Assembly: GCF_012027305.1 (NCBI RefSeq)
Contig: NZ_SNUF01000001.1
Location: forward strand, 1 to 64,000
DNA length: 64,000 bases
Reading direction: 5' to 3'
Source: Thermococcus sp. MAR1
GTDB lineage: Archaea > Methanobacteriota_B > Thermococci > Thermococcales > Thermococcaceae
The translations under genes were made by a program, and so were the position numbers. A model generated the notes under the pieces. It worked only from the letters and a program-made list of their open reading frames with translations. It was not told where the DNA came from and made no database searches. Shown here one piece after another: positions 50,675 to 61,226 of the stretch (positions within the stretch are counted from its first letter, which is position 1; each line of letters begins with the position of its first letter).

Positions 50675-52120
50675 GTGCGCTTAACTGAGCATCCCCTTCT
50701 GCGTTTTGAGCGTGGCAGGGAGGTTACAATATATTTTGAAGGGAAACCTATCAAAGCCTACGAGGGGGAGACGATAGCGACTGCTTTACATGCCTCTGGA
50801 ATCCGGGTTCTGAACTATTCCGCCAACGAGAAGCGGCCCAGGGGGCTTTTCTGCGCAATCGGCAAGTGCTCCTCCTGCTTGATGATCGTGAACGGAATCC
50901 CCAACGTCAGAACGTGCATAACCTTGGTTGAAGACGGTATGAGGATAGAGCGCCAGCACGGGAGGGCGAAACTGCCGAGGGAGGCAAAGCCCCCGGAGTT
51001 CAGGGAGGCGAAAGTCGTAAGGGCGGACATCGTGATAATCGGCGGTGGGCCGGCGGGGTTAATGGCGGCAATCCACGCGGCCGATGCCGGGGCGAGCGTC
51101 GTCCTTTTGGACGAGAACCCGATGCTCGGCGGCCAGCTCGTCAAGCAGACCCACAAGTTCTTCGGCAAGCGCGAGCAGTTCGCGGGAGTCAGGGGAGTGG
51201 AGATAGCGAAAATCCTTGAGGATGAAGCTAGGAAGAGGGAGAACGTTGAGGTCTTCCTTGAAACCTCCGCCGTAGGCATCTTCCAAGAAGGTGGGGAAAA
51301 GCTCGTTTTAGCTGTCAGGAACAACCGCGAGCTGATAGAGTTCCGCGGAAGGGCGGTTATCGTAGCAACCGGCGCGATGGAGAAGATGATTCCCTTTGAG
51401 AACAACGATTTACCGGGAATCTACGGCGCCGGAGCCATTCAGACCCTCATGAACACCTACGGTGTGAAGCCTGGCGACAAGGTTCTAATCGTTGGGGCCG
51501 GAAACGTGGGGCTTATCCTGGCGTACCAGCTCATCCAGGCCGGCGTTGAGGTGAAGGCGATAGTCGAGGCCATGCCGAAGGTAGGCGGCTACTTCGTCCA
51601 TGCCGCCAAGGTTAGAAGACTTGGCGTCCCGATACTCACGAGACACACCATCCTGCGCGCCGAGGGGAAGGAAAAGGTCGAGAGGGCAGTCGTTGCCCGG
51701 CTGGACGAGAACTGGAGGCCAATTCCGGGGACTGAAAAGACCTTCGAGGTCGATGTGATAGCCCTTGCCGTAGGCCTGAGGCCCAGCATCGAGCTCCTCC
51801 ACCAGGCCGGCTGTCAGATAAAGTATGTTAGAGAGCTCAGCGGGCACGTGGCAGTTCGCGACGAGTGGATGGAGACCACCGTCAGGGGGATATTCGTCGC
51901 AGGGGACTCCGCCGGAATAGAGGAAGCAACCACAGCGATGCTCGAAGGAAAGATAGCCGGAATCGCTGCCGCCCTGAGGCTCGGCATAGCAGACGAAAGC
52001 TGGCTGAAAGAGATGGAGAAGGCCCAGAAAGACCTCCTGGAGTTCCGCTCCGGGCCTTTCGGCAGGCACGTGCTTGAGGGCATAAAGAAGGCCCTTATCG
52101 GAGGTGTCGCCAGTGAGTGA
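50675..52120 (+). CDS. pdhA: Dye-linked L-proline dehydrogenase, alpha subunit
   Basis: A 481-aa flavoprotein. The N-terminal 90 residues are a 2Fe-2S domain (C60, C65, C68, C81 in LFCAIGKCSSCLM and RTC), followed by FAD/NAD-binding motifs GGGPAGLMAA near 122 and GAGNVGLI near 273. It resembles sarcosine oxidase alpha. With the next three genes it forms the Thermococcales PDH complex; in the Pyrococcus/Thermococcus enzymes the alpha subunit has NADH dehydrogenase activity. GTG start at 50675 behind GGGTGAT. The next start codon lies inside this gene's last codons. Confidence 0.9.
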   Translation: MRLTEHPLLRFERGREVTIYFEGKPIKAYEGETIATALHASGIRVLNYSANEKRPRGLFCAIGKCSSCLMIVNGIPNVRTCITLVEDGMRIERQHGRAKLPREAKPPEFREAKVVRADIVIIGGGPAGLMAAIHAADAGASVVLLDENPMLGGQLVKQTHKFFGKREQFAGVRGVEIAKILEDEARKRENVEVFLETSAVGIFQEGGEKLVLAVRNNRELIEFRGRAVIVATGAMEKMIPFENNDLPGIYGAGAIQTLMNTYGVKPGDKVLIVGAGNVGLILAYQLIQAGVEVKAIVEAMPKVGGYFVHAAKVRRLGVPILTRHTILRAEGKEKVERAVVARLDENWRPIPGTEKTFEVDVIALAVGLRPSIELLHQAGCQIKYVRELSGHVAVRDEWMETTVRGIFVAGDSAGIEEATTAMLEGKIAGIAAALRLGIADESWLKEMEKAQKDLLEFRSGPFGRHVLEGIKKALIGGVASE

Positions 52121-52622
52121 AATTCCCTCCTACCTCAGAAACGGCTACATAACGCCGGAGGAGCTTGAAAAGTTCATCCCCCTGCCGAGCGAGGAGAGGC
52201 TGAGGAAACGGCCGGTTGCGATTCCGGAGTGCCCCCAGGAGATACCCTGCGCCCCGTGCAGGGAGATATGTCCCACCGGGGCGATAAGCATGCCCACCCC
52301 GAATGACCTGCCGATAGTCGATTACGATAAGTGCATTGGCTGCTCCCTCTGCGTTCAGATCTGCCCAGGTCTCGCTTTCTTCATGGTGCACTACGTCGGC
52401 GACAGGGCGAGGATAACTATGCCCCACGAGCTCCTTCCGGTTCCCGAGAAGGGCGAGGAGGTCATTCTCCTCAACCGCGTTGGAGAGCCGGTTGGAAGGG
52501 GAAAGGTTCTCACAGTCGTGCCGAGGGAGAAGAGCAAGGGCGACACGCCGATAATCATCGTGGAAGTTCCGATAGAGCTGGCCTGGGACGTCAGGGCGGT
52601 TAAGGTGGAAAGGAGGGGGTAG
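52113..52622 (+). CDS. pdhF: Proline dehydrogenase complex ferredoxin-like subunit
   Basis: A 169-aa iron-sulfur protein with two cysteine groups: ECPQEIPCAPCREICP (about 38-53) and CIGCSLCVQICP (about 73-84). It carries electrons within the PDH complex. GTG 52113 overlaps the end of pdhA and is 6 nt after GGAGGTG. The gene is followed by pdhX after a single base. Confidence 0.88.
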   Translation: MSEIPSYLRNGYITPEELEKFIPLPSEERLRKRPVAIPECPQEIPCAPCREICPTGAISMPTPNDLPIVDYDKCIGCSLCVQICPGLAFFMVHYVGDRARITMPHELLPVPEKGEEVILLNRVGEPVGRGKVLTVVPREKSKGDTPIIIVEVPIELAWDVRAVKVERRG

Positions 52623-52623
52623 C

Positions 52624-52896
52624 ATGGGGGGAAAGAAAATCGTCTGCCGGTGTAACGACGTCACCGTCGAGGAAGTCGAGGCGCTCATAGATTCCGGCGT
52701 CACCGATATCGAGGAGCTGAAACGGCTCCTCCGCATAGGGATGGGCCCCTGCCAGGGGAGGACGTGCGTCCCCATAGTCCTCGGCATACTGGCCAGAAAG
52801 ACCGGAAGGAGTCAGGAGGAGATACCACTTCCGAAGGCGAGGGTTCCGATTCGGCCCGTTCGCGTAGAGGTTATAGTGGGTGGTGCCGATGAGTAA
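52624..52896 (+). CDS. pdhX: Proline dehydrogenase complex BFD-like 2Fe-2S subunit
   Basis: A 90-aa protein with the BFD-like pattern: VCRCNDVT near the start and GMGPCQGRTC near residue 45, four cysteines for one 2Fe-2S cluster. Part of the pdhAFXB operon. GGAGGGGGTAGC lies before the ATG, and its stop overlaps the pdhB start by 8 bp. Confidence 0.9.
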   Translation: MGGKKIVCRCNDVTVEEVEALIDSGVTDIEELKRLLRIGMGPCQGRTCVPIVLGILARKTGRSQEEIPLPKARVPIRPVRVEVIVGGADE

Positions 52897-54055
52897 AATC
52901 GCCATAATCGGCGGCGGGATAATAGGCGTTGCTACCGCCTACGAGCTGGCGAAGCTCGGGGAAGAGGTAATCCTCTTCGAGAAGAACTATTTCGGCTCCG
53001 GCTCGACCTTCCGCTGTGCCACAGGAATCCGCGCCCAGTTCACCGATGAGGCCAACATCAGGCTCATGAAGTACTCCGTTGAGCGCTGGGAAAAGCTTGA
53101 GGAAGAGCTCGGCTTCGATATAAACTTCAAGCAGACCGGCTATCTGTTCCTTGCCACGAGCGAGGAGGAGGTTGAAGCGTTTAAGGCCAACATAAGGCTC
53201 CAGAACAGATTCGGCGTTCCGACCAGGCTCATCGGCATGGATGAGGCCAGGGAGATAGTGCCCATCCTCAACACCGAGCCTTTCCTTGCAGGCGCATGGA
53301 ACCCAAAGGACGGCAAGGCGAACCCCTTCAAGACGCTCTTTGCGTACCTCTTCCGGGCCAAGGAGCTCGGCGTTGATGCGCGCGAGCACACGGAGGTTAT
53401 AGGCTTCGAGCAGGAGGGAGATGCCATAACCGCCGTGAGGTTCAGGAGCAACGGGAAGGTCGAGAGCGTTAAGGTTGACGCCGTCCTCAACGCGGCCAAC
53501 GCATGGGCGCCCCTCATCAACGAGATGGCCGGCCTCAGCAGAGACATCATACCCATCACCGCCTACAAGCACCAGCTCGTCAAGACCGAGCCGCTCGAAC
53601 CCGGCCAGGCCGAACCGTTGGTGTGCCCGCCGAGCTGGAACGACGCCTACATAATTCAGGACGGTGAGGACGGCGGAATAATCTGCGGTGCCGGGATAGA
53701 GCACAAGGCTAAAGGCTTAGACGACTACGAGCCGACTTACGACTTCCTGCGCGGCGTTCTAGAGTATGCCGTCAGAATCGCCCCGCCGCTCCGCTACGCT
53801 CACGTTGTCCGCCAGTGGGCGGGCTTCTACGCAAAGACGCCGGACAGCAATCCCGCCATCGGAAGGCTCCTCGACAACTTTTACATTGCCGCAGGCTTCA
53901 GCGGTCACGGCTTCATGATGGCGCCGGCGGTTGGGGAGGCGATGGCCGGGCTGATATCGAAAGGCCGTTCCAAGGTTCCGCTCGACTGGGAGTGGTACGA
54001 CCCGTACCGCTTTGAGCGCGGCGAGCTGAGGAGTTCGGCGTTCCAGATAGGTTGA
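52889..54055 (+). CDS. pdhB: L-proline dehydrogenase, beta subunit (FAD)
   Basis: A 388-aa DAO-family flavoenzyme that oxidises L-proline. FAD motif IAIIGGGIIGVATAYELA (4-21), FEKNYFGSGSTFRCATGIRA and the C-terminal GFSGHGFMMAPAVGEAMA. ATG 52889 is preceded by GGTGGTGCCG; the frame begins three codons earlier. It ends the operon; electrons pass to PdhF, PdhX and PdhA. Confidence 0.92.
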   Translation: MSKIAIIGGGIIGVATAYELAKLGEEVILFEKNYFGSGSTFRCATGIRAQFTDEANIRLMKYSVERWEKLEEELGFDINFKQTGYLFLATSEEEVEAFKANIRLQNRFGVPTRLIGMDEAREIVPILNTEPFLAGAWNPKDGKANPFKTLFAYLFRAKELGVDAREHTEVIGFEQEGDAITAVRFRSNGKVESVKVDAVLNAANAWAPLINEMAGLSRDIIPITAYKHQLVKTEPLEPGQAEPLVCPPSWNDAYIIQDGEDGGIICGAGIEHKAKGLDDYEPTYDFLRGVLEYAVRIAPPLRYAHVVRQWAGFYAKTPDSNPAIGRLLDNFYIAAGFSGHGFMMAPAVGEAMAGLISKGRSKVPLDWEWYDPYRFERGELRSSAFQIG

Positions 54056-54105
54056 GTCCCTTCCCCTATTCTTTCGACATCCCCACGGCAAGAAAAAGGT
54101 TATAA

Positions 54106-54813
<708 letters not shown>

Positions 54814-54911
54814 CTTTTACCCAAATTTTTCCGCAGAGTTTTGGAACCGGGCGTCTTTTAGTAAAAGCCAACTTTTTATACCTCCTCGCCCTTCTCCCTC
54901 CGGTGGTGCTC

Positions 54912-56231
54912 ATGAAAGTTGTCGTCGTCGGTTCCGGTACAGCCGGAAGCAACTTCGCGCTGTTCATGCGCAAGCTCGACAGGAAGGCCGAAATCATCGT
55001 CATCGGAAAGGAACCAACGATGCAGTATTCCCCCTGTGCACTTCCTCACGTGATAAGCGGAACCATCGAGAAGCCCGAAGATGTCATCGTCTTCCCGAAC
55101 GAGTTCTATGAAAAGCAGAAGATTAAGCTTATGCTCGGAACGGAGGTCAAATCCATAGATCGCGAGAGGAAAGTTGTGGTCACGGATAAGGGGGAAATCC
55201 CCTACGACAAGCTTGTTTTGGCGGTTGGCTCGAAGGCCTTCGTTCCACCCATTAAGGGCGTTGAGAACGAGGGAGTGTTTACGCTCAAGAGCCTCGACGA
55301 CGTGCGGAGGATAAAGGCATACATCGCCGAGAGGAAGCCAAAGAAGGCCGTTGTAATCGGTGCCGGTTTAATCGGCCTCGAAGGGGCCGAGGCCTTCGCG
55401 AAGCTCGGCATGGAGGTTCTGGTCGTTGAGCTGATGGACAGATTAATGCCGACCATGCTCGACAAAGATATGGCAAAACTCGTCCAGAGGGAGATGGAAG
55501 CCAACGGAGTTTCCTTCCGCTTCGGCGTTGGGGTCAGCGAGATAATTGGCAGTCCGGTCAGGGCTGTTAGAATAGGCGACGAGGAGGTTCCGGCTGACCT
55601 CGTCCTCGTCGCCACCGGCGTAAGGGCAAACGTCGACCTCGCAAAGGCGGCCGGCCTCGACGTGCACTGGGGCATAGTCGTTAACGAGCACCTCCAGACG
55701 AGCGACCCTGACATCTACGCCATAGGCGACTGCGCCGAGGTAGTCGATGGCGTGACCGGCGAGAGAACCCTAAGCCAGCTCGGAACCTCAGCTGTGAGAA
55801 TGGCCAAGGTCGCGGCGGAGCACATAGCCGGAAAGGATGTCTCATTTAAGCCGGTCTTCAACACGGCTATTACAAAGCTCTTCGGCCTTGAGATAGGCAC
55901 CTTTGGAATAACGGAGGAGAGAGCAAAGAAAGCTGGACTGGAGATAGCCATCGGAAAGTTTAAAGGCTCGACGAAGCCGGAATACTATCCCGGCGGAAAG
56001 CCCATAACGGTCAAGCTGATTTTCAGAAAGCCGGACAGAAAGCTCATCGGCGCCCAGATAGTCGGCGGCGAGCGCGTCTGGGGCAGGATAATGACACTTT
56101 CGGCCCTGGCGCAGAAGGGTGCAACCGTCGAGGACGTCGTTTACCTCGAAACAGCCTACGCCCCTCCGATAAGCCCGACGATTGATCCGATAAGCGTGGC
56201 TGGGGAGATGGCGTTGAGAAGGTTCAAGTGA
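54912..56231 (+). CDS. CoA-disulfide reductase / NAD(P)H:sulfur oxidoreductase
   Basis: A 439-aa pyridine nucleotide-disulfide oxidoreductase. FAD motif VVVGSGTAGSNFAL (4-17), single redox cysteine C42 in MQYSPCALPHV, NAD(P) motif VIGAGLIGLEGAEAFAKLG (about 153-171) and YAIGDCAEV. The single cysteine near residue 42 is the mark of CoA-disulfide reductases and of the Thermococcales CoA-dependent NAD(P)H sulfur oxidoreductase; the sequence cannot separate these or an NADH oxidase role. TATA TTTTTATA near 54871. ATG after GGTGGTGCTC. Confidence 0.85.
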   Translation: MKVVVVGSGTAGSNFALFMRKLDRKAEIIVIGKEPTMQYSPCALPHVISGTIEKPEDVIVFPNEFYEKQKIKLMLGTEVKSIDRERKVVVTDKGEIPYDKLVLAVGSKAFVPPIKGVENEGVFTLKSLDDVRRIKAYIAERKPKKAVVIGAGLIGLEGAEAFAKLGMEVLVVELMDRLMPTMLDKDMAKLVQREMEANGVSFRFGVGVSEIIGSPVRAVRIGDEEVPADLVLVATGVRANVDLAKAAGLDVHWGIVVNEHLQTSDPDIYAIGDCAEVVDGVTGERTLSQLGTSAVRMAKVAAEHIAGKDVSFKPVFNTAITKLFGLEIGTFGITEERAKKAGLEIAIGKFKGSTKPEYYPGGKPITVKLIFRKPDRKLIGAQIVGGERVWGRIMTLSALAQKGATVEDVVYLETAYAPPISPTIDPISVAGEMALRRFK

Positions 56232-56300
56232 CTTCCCTTTTCTTCCCATTTCAGCAAACTTTAAGTTCGCCCTAGCAAACTTGGTTTTTAGGTGATGAGC

Positions 56301-58046
56301 GTGAAGGTGGACGAAAGGGACAGAATTCTGCTTGGCCTCGGAACCGGCGTCCTGCTGGCTTCATCCCTCCGAATCTTTGTGGCCGGAGCGTACTCAAGCC
56401 TTGAAAAGACTTTCTTCTACGGGATGAGCTTTCCATCCGGGCTTGGAATCCTCATGCTCCTTCTCGCTGCGTTCCTCGTCGGAAGGATGAGCAGAAAAGC
56501 CGGCGCAGCCCTAACAGCGGCCTACGCAACAGCCGTCCTGATAACCGATGCGACCGAATACACGCACCTCGTAGCGGCTTTTGCCTTGCCGGTGGCCCTT
56601 GCGCTCGTCAAGGAGCTGGACGTGAAGTATCTGACCATGGGGCTCGTCGCCGACCTTTCACTCCGCGTCCTGGCTGTCGGTGCCGAGCCGGCTGACTTTC
56701 CGTACACGAGGGTTATCCTGGCGCTCTCCCTGTTCCTGGGAGCCTACGCCCTCTGGAAGGAACCTGGAACGCTCAAGAAGCCCGGCTTCGGCCTCTACGC
56801 CTTCGCGGCCCTGCTCGAGCTGGGGCTGATTTATCCCAATGCGGTGATGCGCTACTCCGGAATGACCGTCTATTACCTCCCGGAGTTCGTCGGCTTCTCC
56901 CTGCTCCTCGCCCTGGCGATACTGCTCGGCCCGCACCTGGCGAGAAAGCCAACAGCCGCGATGGCGCTCCTGATAATCGGCTCGGCGACTCTCTTCATCA
57001 AGCCTCTCTCGCTGGTGGGCCTGCCTATAGCCTTGGCCTCAGCCATCGCCCTCGTCGAGAGCGCGAAGGGAAGCCGGGGAGGCGTCGTCGGTGCATTTTA
57101 CCTCTTCCTAACGGCAACACTCGCCCTCGGGGCCTACGTCGGCAGGGACATAGGTTTACCTTTCATGGAGGACAGGCTTGAGGCCCTTATCCTTGCTGCC
57201 TCGGTGGTTTATGCCCTCGGCGCCTACGGGAAGAGCGCCGAGGTGAGCCGTCCAAGCGTGAAGGAGATCATCGGCCCGCTCATTGGTCTCGTCCTGGCCT
57301 CGGTCATAGTACTGGCGCTCTTCCACGTCGGGCCAACCTACAGCGAGGGGAAAAGGGACGTCCTCCTCTGGACCTACAACGTCCACCAGGGGTTCGGGCC
57401 GTACGACGGAACGTTCAACGGCTACGAACTGGTGAACCTTCTCGCCGAGGGGAAGCCGGACGTATGGTTCGCCCAGGAGGTCGTTGGCGGAATGATAGGC
57501 AACGGCTACCAGGACGTCCCCCTCTTCATCTCCGCCCACCTCGGCTACGCCTACGAGTACAAGCCCGCCGTTGAGGGAACCTACGGAATAGCGGTCTTTT
57601 CCCACTGGCACATGAAGACAGAGGCCGAGCTGAACCTCCCGAGCGTGGGCCAGGCGAGACCGGCCCAGAAGGTCTCCATCGAGGAGCTGGGCATAACCGT
57701 GGTAAACGTCCACATGGGGCTCAGCGAGGAGGAGAGGGCGATGCAGGCGGGAGAACTGCTAAAGTTCGCTGAAGCTTCGCCAGTTGCCCAGATAATAGCC
57801 GGCGACACCAACGCCGAGCCGGACGAGAGGGCGATAGAGATACTCACCCGCGACTACCGCGACGCTTTCTCCGAGAGGCCGCCCTACACCTTCCTCTGGG
57901 AGCGCAACGGGGTGGTTGACAGGGAGAACATAGACTACATCCTGCTCAAAAAGGACTGGCCGGCTGAGGTGAAGGACTACGGCTGCCTCTGCGACGTCCT
58001 GGCGTCAGACCACAGGCCGGTGTGGGCGGTAATAGAACTGCCGTGA
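56301..58046 (+). CDS. Multi-pass membrane protein fused to EEP-superfamily domain
   Basis: A 581-aa protein. Ten or so membrane helices occupy residues 10-345, followed by an endonuclease/exonuclease/phosphatase domain: [11 protein letters not shown] (about 357-367), [27 protein letters not shown] and [10 protein letters not shown] near the C-terminus supply the N, E, D-x-N and H of the catalytic site. It should act on a phosphodiester or phospholipid-like substrate at the membrane. The substrate is unknown. GTG 56301 is 4 nt after GGTGAT; ATG 56295 is possible. Confidence 0.82.
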   Translation: MKVDERDRILLGLGTGVLLASSLRIFVAGAYSSLEKTFFYGMSFPSGLGILMLLLAAFLVGRMSRKAGAALTAAYATAVLITDATEYTHLVAAFALPVALALVKELDVKYLTMGLVADLSLRVLAVGAEPADFPYTRVILALSLFLGAYALWKEPGTLKKPGFGLYAFAALLELGLIYPNAVMRYSGMTVYYLPEFVGFSLLLALAILLGPHLARKPTAAMALLIIGSATLFIKPLSLVGLPIALASAIALVESAKGSRGGVVGAFYLFLTATLALGAYVGRDIGLPFMEDRLEALILAASVVYALGAYGKSAEVSRPSVKEIIGPLIGLVLASVIVLALFHVGPTYSEGKRDVLLWTYNVHQGFGPYDGTFNGYELVNLLAEGKPDVWFAQEVVGGMIGNGYQDVPLFISAHLGYAYEYKPAVEGTYGIAVFSHWHMKTEAELNLPSVGQARPAQKVSIEELGITVVNVHMGLSEEERAMQAGELLKFAEASPVAQIIAGDTNAEPDERAIEILTRDYRDAFSERPPYTFLWERNGVVDRENIDYILLKKDWPAEVKDYGCLCDVLASDHRPVWAVIELP

Positions 58047-58078
58047 GGTTTTTTATTTTTCATTCCCAACTTTTCTCC

Positions 58079-58618
58079 ATGCCGTCGAGGGTTAAGGTCA
58101 GCAAGCTAATGGCCTACATTCTGCGGCATTCTCCAGGGGAGTTCGGGCTGAAGCCGGACATGGAGGGCTTCGTCCCGCTTGACGATTTAGTCAGGGCGCT
58201 CCAGACGGTCTATCCAGGCGTTATGGAGGAGTTCGTAAGGGAGATTGTTGAGAATGATCCGAAGGGGCGCTACGAAATAAGGGGAGGCAAAATTCGCGCC
58301 CGCTACGGCCACAGCTTTGAGGTAACGCTCAACCACGAGGAGGACAGAGAAACAAAAATCCTCTATCACGGGACGCCGAGGAGGAACCTTGAGCGGATTC
58401 TGAGGGAAGGGCTCAAGCCTATGAAACGGCAGTTCGTCCATCTAACAACGAGCAAAATCGAGGCCCTGGAAACGGGCAGGAGGCACGGGAAGGATGTGGT
58501 TCTTCTGATAATTGACGCTGAGTGCCTGAGGAGAAAGGGTCTGAAAGTCTACAAGGCCGGGAGGAACGTTAGGATAGCCAAGCGCGTTCCGCCCGAGTGC
58601 ATAATTCTTGGGGCGTGA
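58079..58618 (+). CDS. kptA: RNA 2'-phosphotransferase (Tpt1/KptA)
   Basis: A 179-aa enzyme transferring an internal 2'-phosphate of RNA to NAD+. [16 protein letters not shown] (9-24) and [20 protein letters not shown] (about 99-118), together with FVHLT, give the expected arginines and histidine. ATG 58079 lies about 30 nt from a T-rich TATA-like stretch (TTTTTTATTTTT) and has no ribosome site, so it is probably leaderless. The reading frame upstream overlaps the preceding gene and was not used. Confidence 0.93.
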   Translation: MPSRVKVSKLMAYILRHSPGEFGLKPDMEGFVPLDDLVRALQTVYPGVMEEFVREIVENDPKGRYEIRGGKIRARYGHSFEVTLNHEEDRETKILYHGTPRRNLERILREGLKPMKRQFVHLTTSKIEALETGRRHGKDVVLLIIDAECLRRKGLKVYKAGRNVRIAKRVPPECIILGA

Positions 58619-58668
58619 TGGAGGAAAGCCTATTATATCCAGCCGCCCAATGGTTTACGGGTGGAACC

Positions 58669-59943
58669 ATGTGCGATATTCTCGTGGCCACTCCCGAGGC
58701 CACCAAGGAGGGAATAACTCTCTTCGCCAAGAACAGCGACCGCGAGCCGAACGAAGCTCAGATACTTGAGTTCATACCGAGGACCAAGCATAATGGGGAG
58801 AGTGTCCGGTTAACTTACGTTGACTTCCCGGGGGTCAAGGAAACTTATGCGGTAATCCTCTCCCGTCCCTGGTGGATGTGGGGGGCGGAGATGGGCGTGA
58901 ACGAGTTCGAGCTGGCGATAGGCAACACCGCCGTCTTCACGAAGGTCAGGGTGCCTAAGAAGGGGATAACCGGGATGGACATGATACGCCTCGCCCTTGA
59001 GAGGACGAAGAACGCGAGGGAAGCTTTGGAGTTCATAACCGGCATCGTTGAGGATGGCTTACAGGGTGGGAACGGGAGCAAAAGCCACAGGCTCTACTAC
59101 TTCAGCTCCTTCATAATAGCCGATCCCAAAGAGGCCTGGGTTCTTGAGACCGTCGGAAGGGACTGGGCGGCAAAGAAAATCGAGGGTGTTTACTCCATCT
59201 CCAACGCGCTGACGATTGAGAATGACTGGGACATGGCATCTGAGGGTGTTGAAAGGCTCGCGAGAAAGGGCTCCTTTAGCTTCGCGAAGCACTTCTCGGA
59301 CCGCTTTTACACCCACTTCGCCAGGGGCAGGGAGCGGAGGGCCTTCACGCTGGCGAAACTAAAGGAGAGGGCGGGCAAGATAACGCTCGAGTACATGATG
59401 TCGGTTCTGCGCTTCCACTCCTTTGAACCTTACCGCCCGGAGAAGGGCTCGATGAGGGACATATGCATGCACTACGGTGGACTGACGAGGCCCTCTCAGA
59501 CGGCTTCATCTCAAGTTTCCGAGCTTGGAAAGGGTATCCACTGGTTCACTGGCACCTCAAACCCCTGTCTGAGCATCTTCAAGCCGGTAAGCTTAGAGGG
59601 CGGCCTTCCGGACCTCGGAAAAACTCCGATAGACAAATACGACCCCGAGACCTACTGGTGGCGCTTCGAGGCCTTCCACAGGAAGTTTCTGACGAACTAC
59701 CGGGGCTACATCGATGACTTCGCCCGCGAGAGGGATAGACTGCAGGCCGGGATAATAGAAAGGGCGCGGGAGATTGAGAAAACTCCCGAGGATATGAGAG
59801 CTCTGACGGAGTGGGCATTCCGAGAGGAGGCAAGGCTCCTCGAAAGGTGGGAGAAGCTGATAAAGCCCGGAAAGCTCCCCTTCCTCTTCGGGCGGAGCTG
59901 GAGAAAGGTTAACGAAGAGGCTGGACTTGGGCTGGAGGGTTGA
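58669..59943 (+). CDS. C69-family peptidase / secernin-like protein
   Basis: A 424-aa N-terminal-nucleophile hydrolase. MCDILVATPEATKEGITLF puts the catalytic cysteine at position 2, exposed after methionine removal; FAKNSDREPNEAQ (about 19-31) is the usual second block. Dipeptidase A-like or acylase activity is expected. The start at 58669 is set by GGGTGG and by the need for Cys2. It overlaps the next gene's context by a coupled TGA/ATG junction, so it is an operon with the GH1 gene. Confidence 0.87.
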   Translation: MCDILVATPEATKEGITLFAKNSDREPNEAQILEFIPRTKHNGESVRLTYVDFPGVKETYAVILSRPWWMWGAEMGVNEFELAIGNTAVFTKVRVPKKGITGMDMIRLALERTKNAREALEFITGIVEDGLQGGNGSKSHRLYYFSSFIIADPKEAWVLETVGRDWAAKKIEGVYSISNALTIENDWDMASEGVERLARKGSFSFAKHFSDRFYTHFARGRERRAFTLAKLKERAGKITLEYMMSVLRFHSFEPYRPEKGSMRDICMHYGGLTRPSQTASSQVSELGKGIHWFTGTSNPCLSIFKPVSLEGGLPDLGKTPIDKYDPETYWWRFEAFHRKFLTNYRGYIDDFARERDRLQAGIIERAREIEKTPEDMRALTEWAFREEARLLERWEKLIKPGKLPFLFGRSWRKVNEEAGLGLEG

Positions 59944-59945
59944 AG

Positions 59946-61202
59946 ATGCTCAGGTTCCCGGATGGATTTCTCTTCGGGACGGCAACTTCTTCCTACCAGA
60001 TTGAGGGTGACAACGTCTGGAGCGACTGGTGGTACTGGGCCGAAAAGGGAAAGCTCCCGCCGGCAGGGAAGGCCTGCAACTCCTGGGAGCTTTACGAAAA
60101 GGACATCGGGCTGATGGCGGAGCTGGGCTATAAAGCCTATCGCTTTTCTATCGAATGGGGTCGCATTTTTCCAGAGGAGGGAAGGCCGAACGAGGAGGCG
60201 TTAATGCGCTACCAGGGGATAATCGACCTGCTCAGAGAGAACGGGATTACCCCGATGCTCACGCTCCACCACTTCACACTTCCAACTTGGTTCGCCCTCA
60301 GGGGAGGCTTTGAGAGGAAAGACAACCTTGAGCACTGGAGGAGCTACGTGGAGCTGATAGCCGACAACATAGAGGGCGTTGAGCTGGTGGCGACCTTCAA
60401 CGAGCCGATGGTCTACGTCGTGGCCTCATACGTCGAGGGGATGTGGCCGCCCTTCAGAAAGAACCCTCTGAAGGCCGAGAAGGTCGCTGCAAACCTGATC
60501 AGGGCCCACGCCATCGCCTACGAGATTCTTCACGGCAAGTTCAGGGTCGGGATAGTGAAGAACCGCCCGCACTTCGTGCCGGCGAGCGATTCTGAGAGGG
60601 ATAAAAAGGCGAGGGACGGGATAGACTACACCTTCAACCGTTCGCTCCTTGACGGAATCCTAACCGGGGGATTCAGGGGTTTCATGAGAACCTTCGACGT
60701 TCCGGCAAGCGGCCTCGACTGGCTCGGGATGAACTACTACAACATCATGAAAGTCAGGGCTTCGAGAAACCCGCTCAAACGCTTCGTCGTTGAAGACGCC
60801 AACGTGGGCAGGAAGACAGACATGGGCTGGAGCGTCTATCCGAAGGGCATCTACGAAGGATTAAAGGCCTTTTCAGAGTACGGCCTTCCGCTCTACGTCA
60901 CCGAGAACGGAATAGCGACGCTCGACGACGAATGGCGCGTCGAGTTCATAGTCCAGCACCTCCAGTATGTCCACAAAGCCATTGAAGAGGGCATCGACGT
61001 GAGGGGCTACTTCTACTGGTCTTTGCTGGACAACTACGAGTGGGCCGAGGGCTTCAGGCCGCGGTTTGGACTCATAGAAGTCGACTACGATACCTTTGGG
61101 AGGAGGCCGAGGAAAAGCGCCCGCATCTACGGCGAAATCGCAAAGAACGGAGGAGTAAGCGACGGGCTGCTTGAGAAGTACGGCCTTTGGGAAAAACTTT
61201 AA
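59946..61202 (+). CDS. Family 1 beta-glycosidase
   Basis: A 418-aa GH1 enzyme. FPDGFLFGTATSSYQIEG at the start, acid/base E153 in TFNEP and nucleophile E320 in YVTENG, plus GYFYWSLLDNYEWAEGF near the end. Acts on beta-glucosides, galactosides or mannosides; the exact sugar cannot be told. Shorter than the 470-510-residue Pyrococcus CelB type. ATG 59946 follows GGAGGGTTGAAG; TTG two codons earlier is in frame. Confidence 0.92.
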   Translation: MLRFPDGFLFGTATSSYQIEGDNVWSDWWYWAEKGKLPPAGKACNSWELYEKDIGLMAELGYKAYRFSIEWGRIFPEEGRPNEEALMRYQGIIDLLRENGITPMLTLHHFTLPTWFALRGGFERKDNLEHWRSYVELIADNIEGVELVATFNEPMVYVVASYVEGMWPPFRKNPLKAEKVAANLIRAHAIAYEILHGKFRVGIVKNRPHFVPASDSERDKKARDGIDYTFNRSLLDGILTGGFRGFMRTFDVPASGLDWLGMNYYNIMKVRASRNPLKRFVVEDANVGRKTDMGWSVYPKGIYEGLKAFSEYGLPLYVTENGIATLDDEWRVEFIVQHLQYVHKAIEEGIDVRGYFYWSLLDNYEWAEGFRPRFGLIEVDYDTFGRRPRKSARIYGEIAKNGGVSDGLLEKYGLWEKL

Positions 61203-61226
61203 ATGCCTAATCGCAAATATATAACC
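61196..61226 (+). promoter_or_regulatory. TATA box of the archaeal ATPase gene
   Basis: CTTTAAA at 61197-61203 overlaps the stop codon of the GH1 gene and lies about 25 nt before ATG 61227, consistent with leaderless transcription. Confidence 0.5.
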
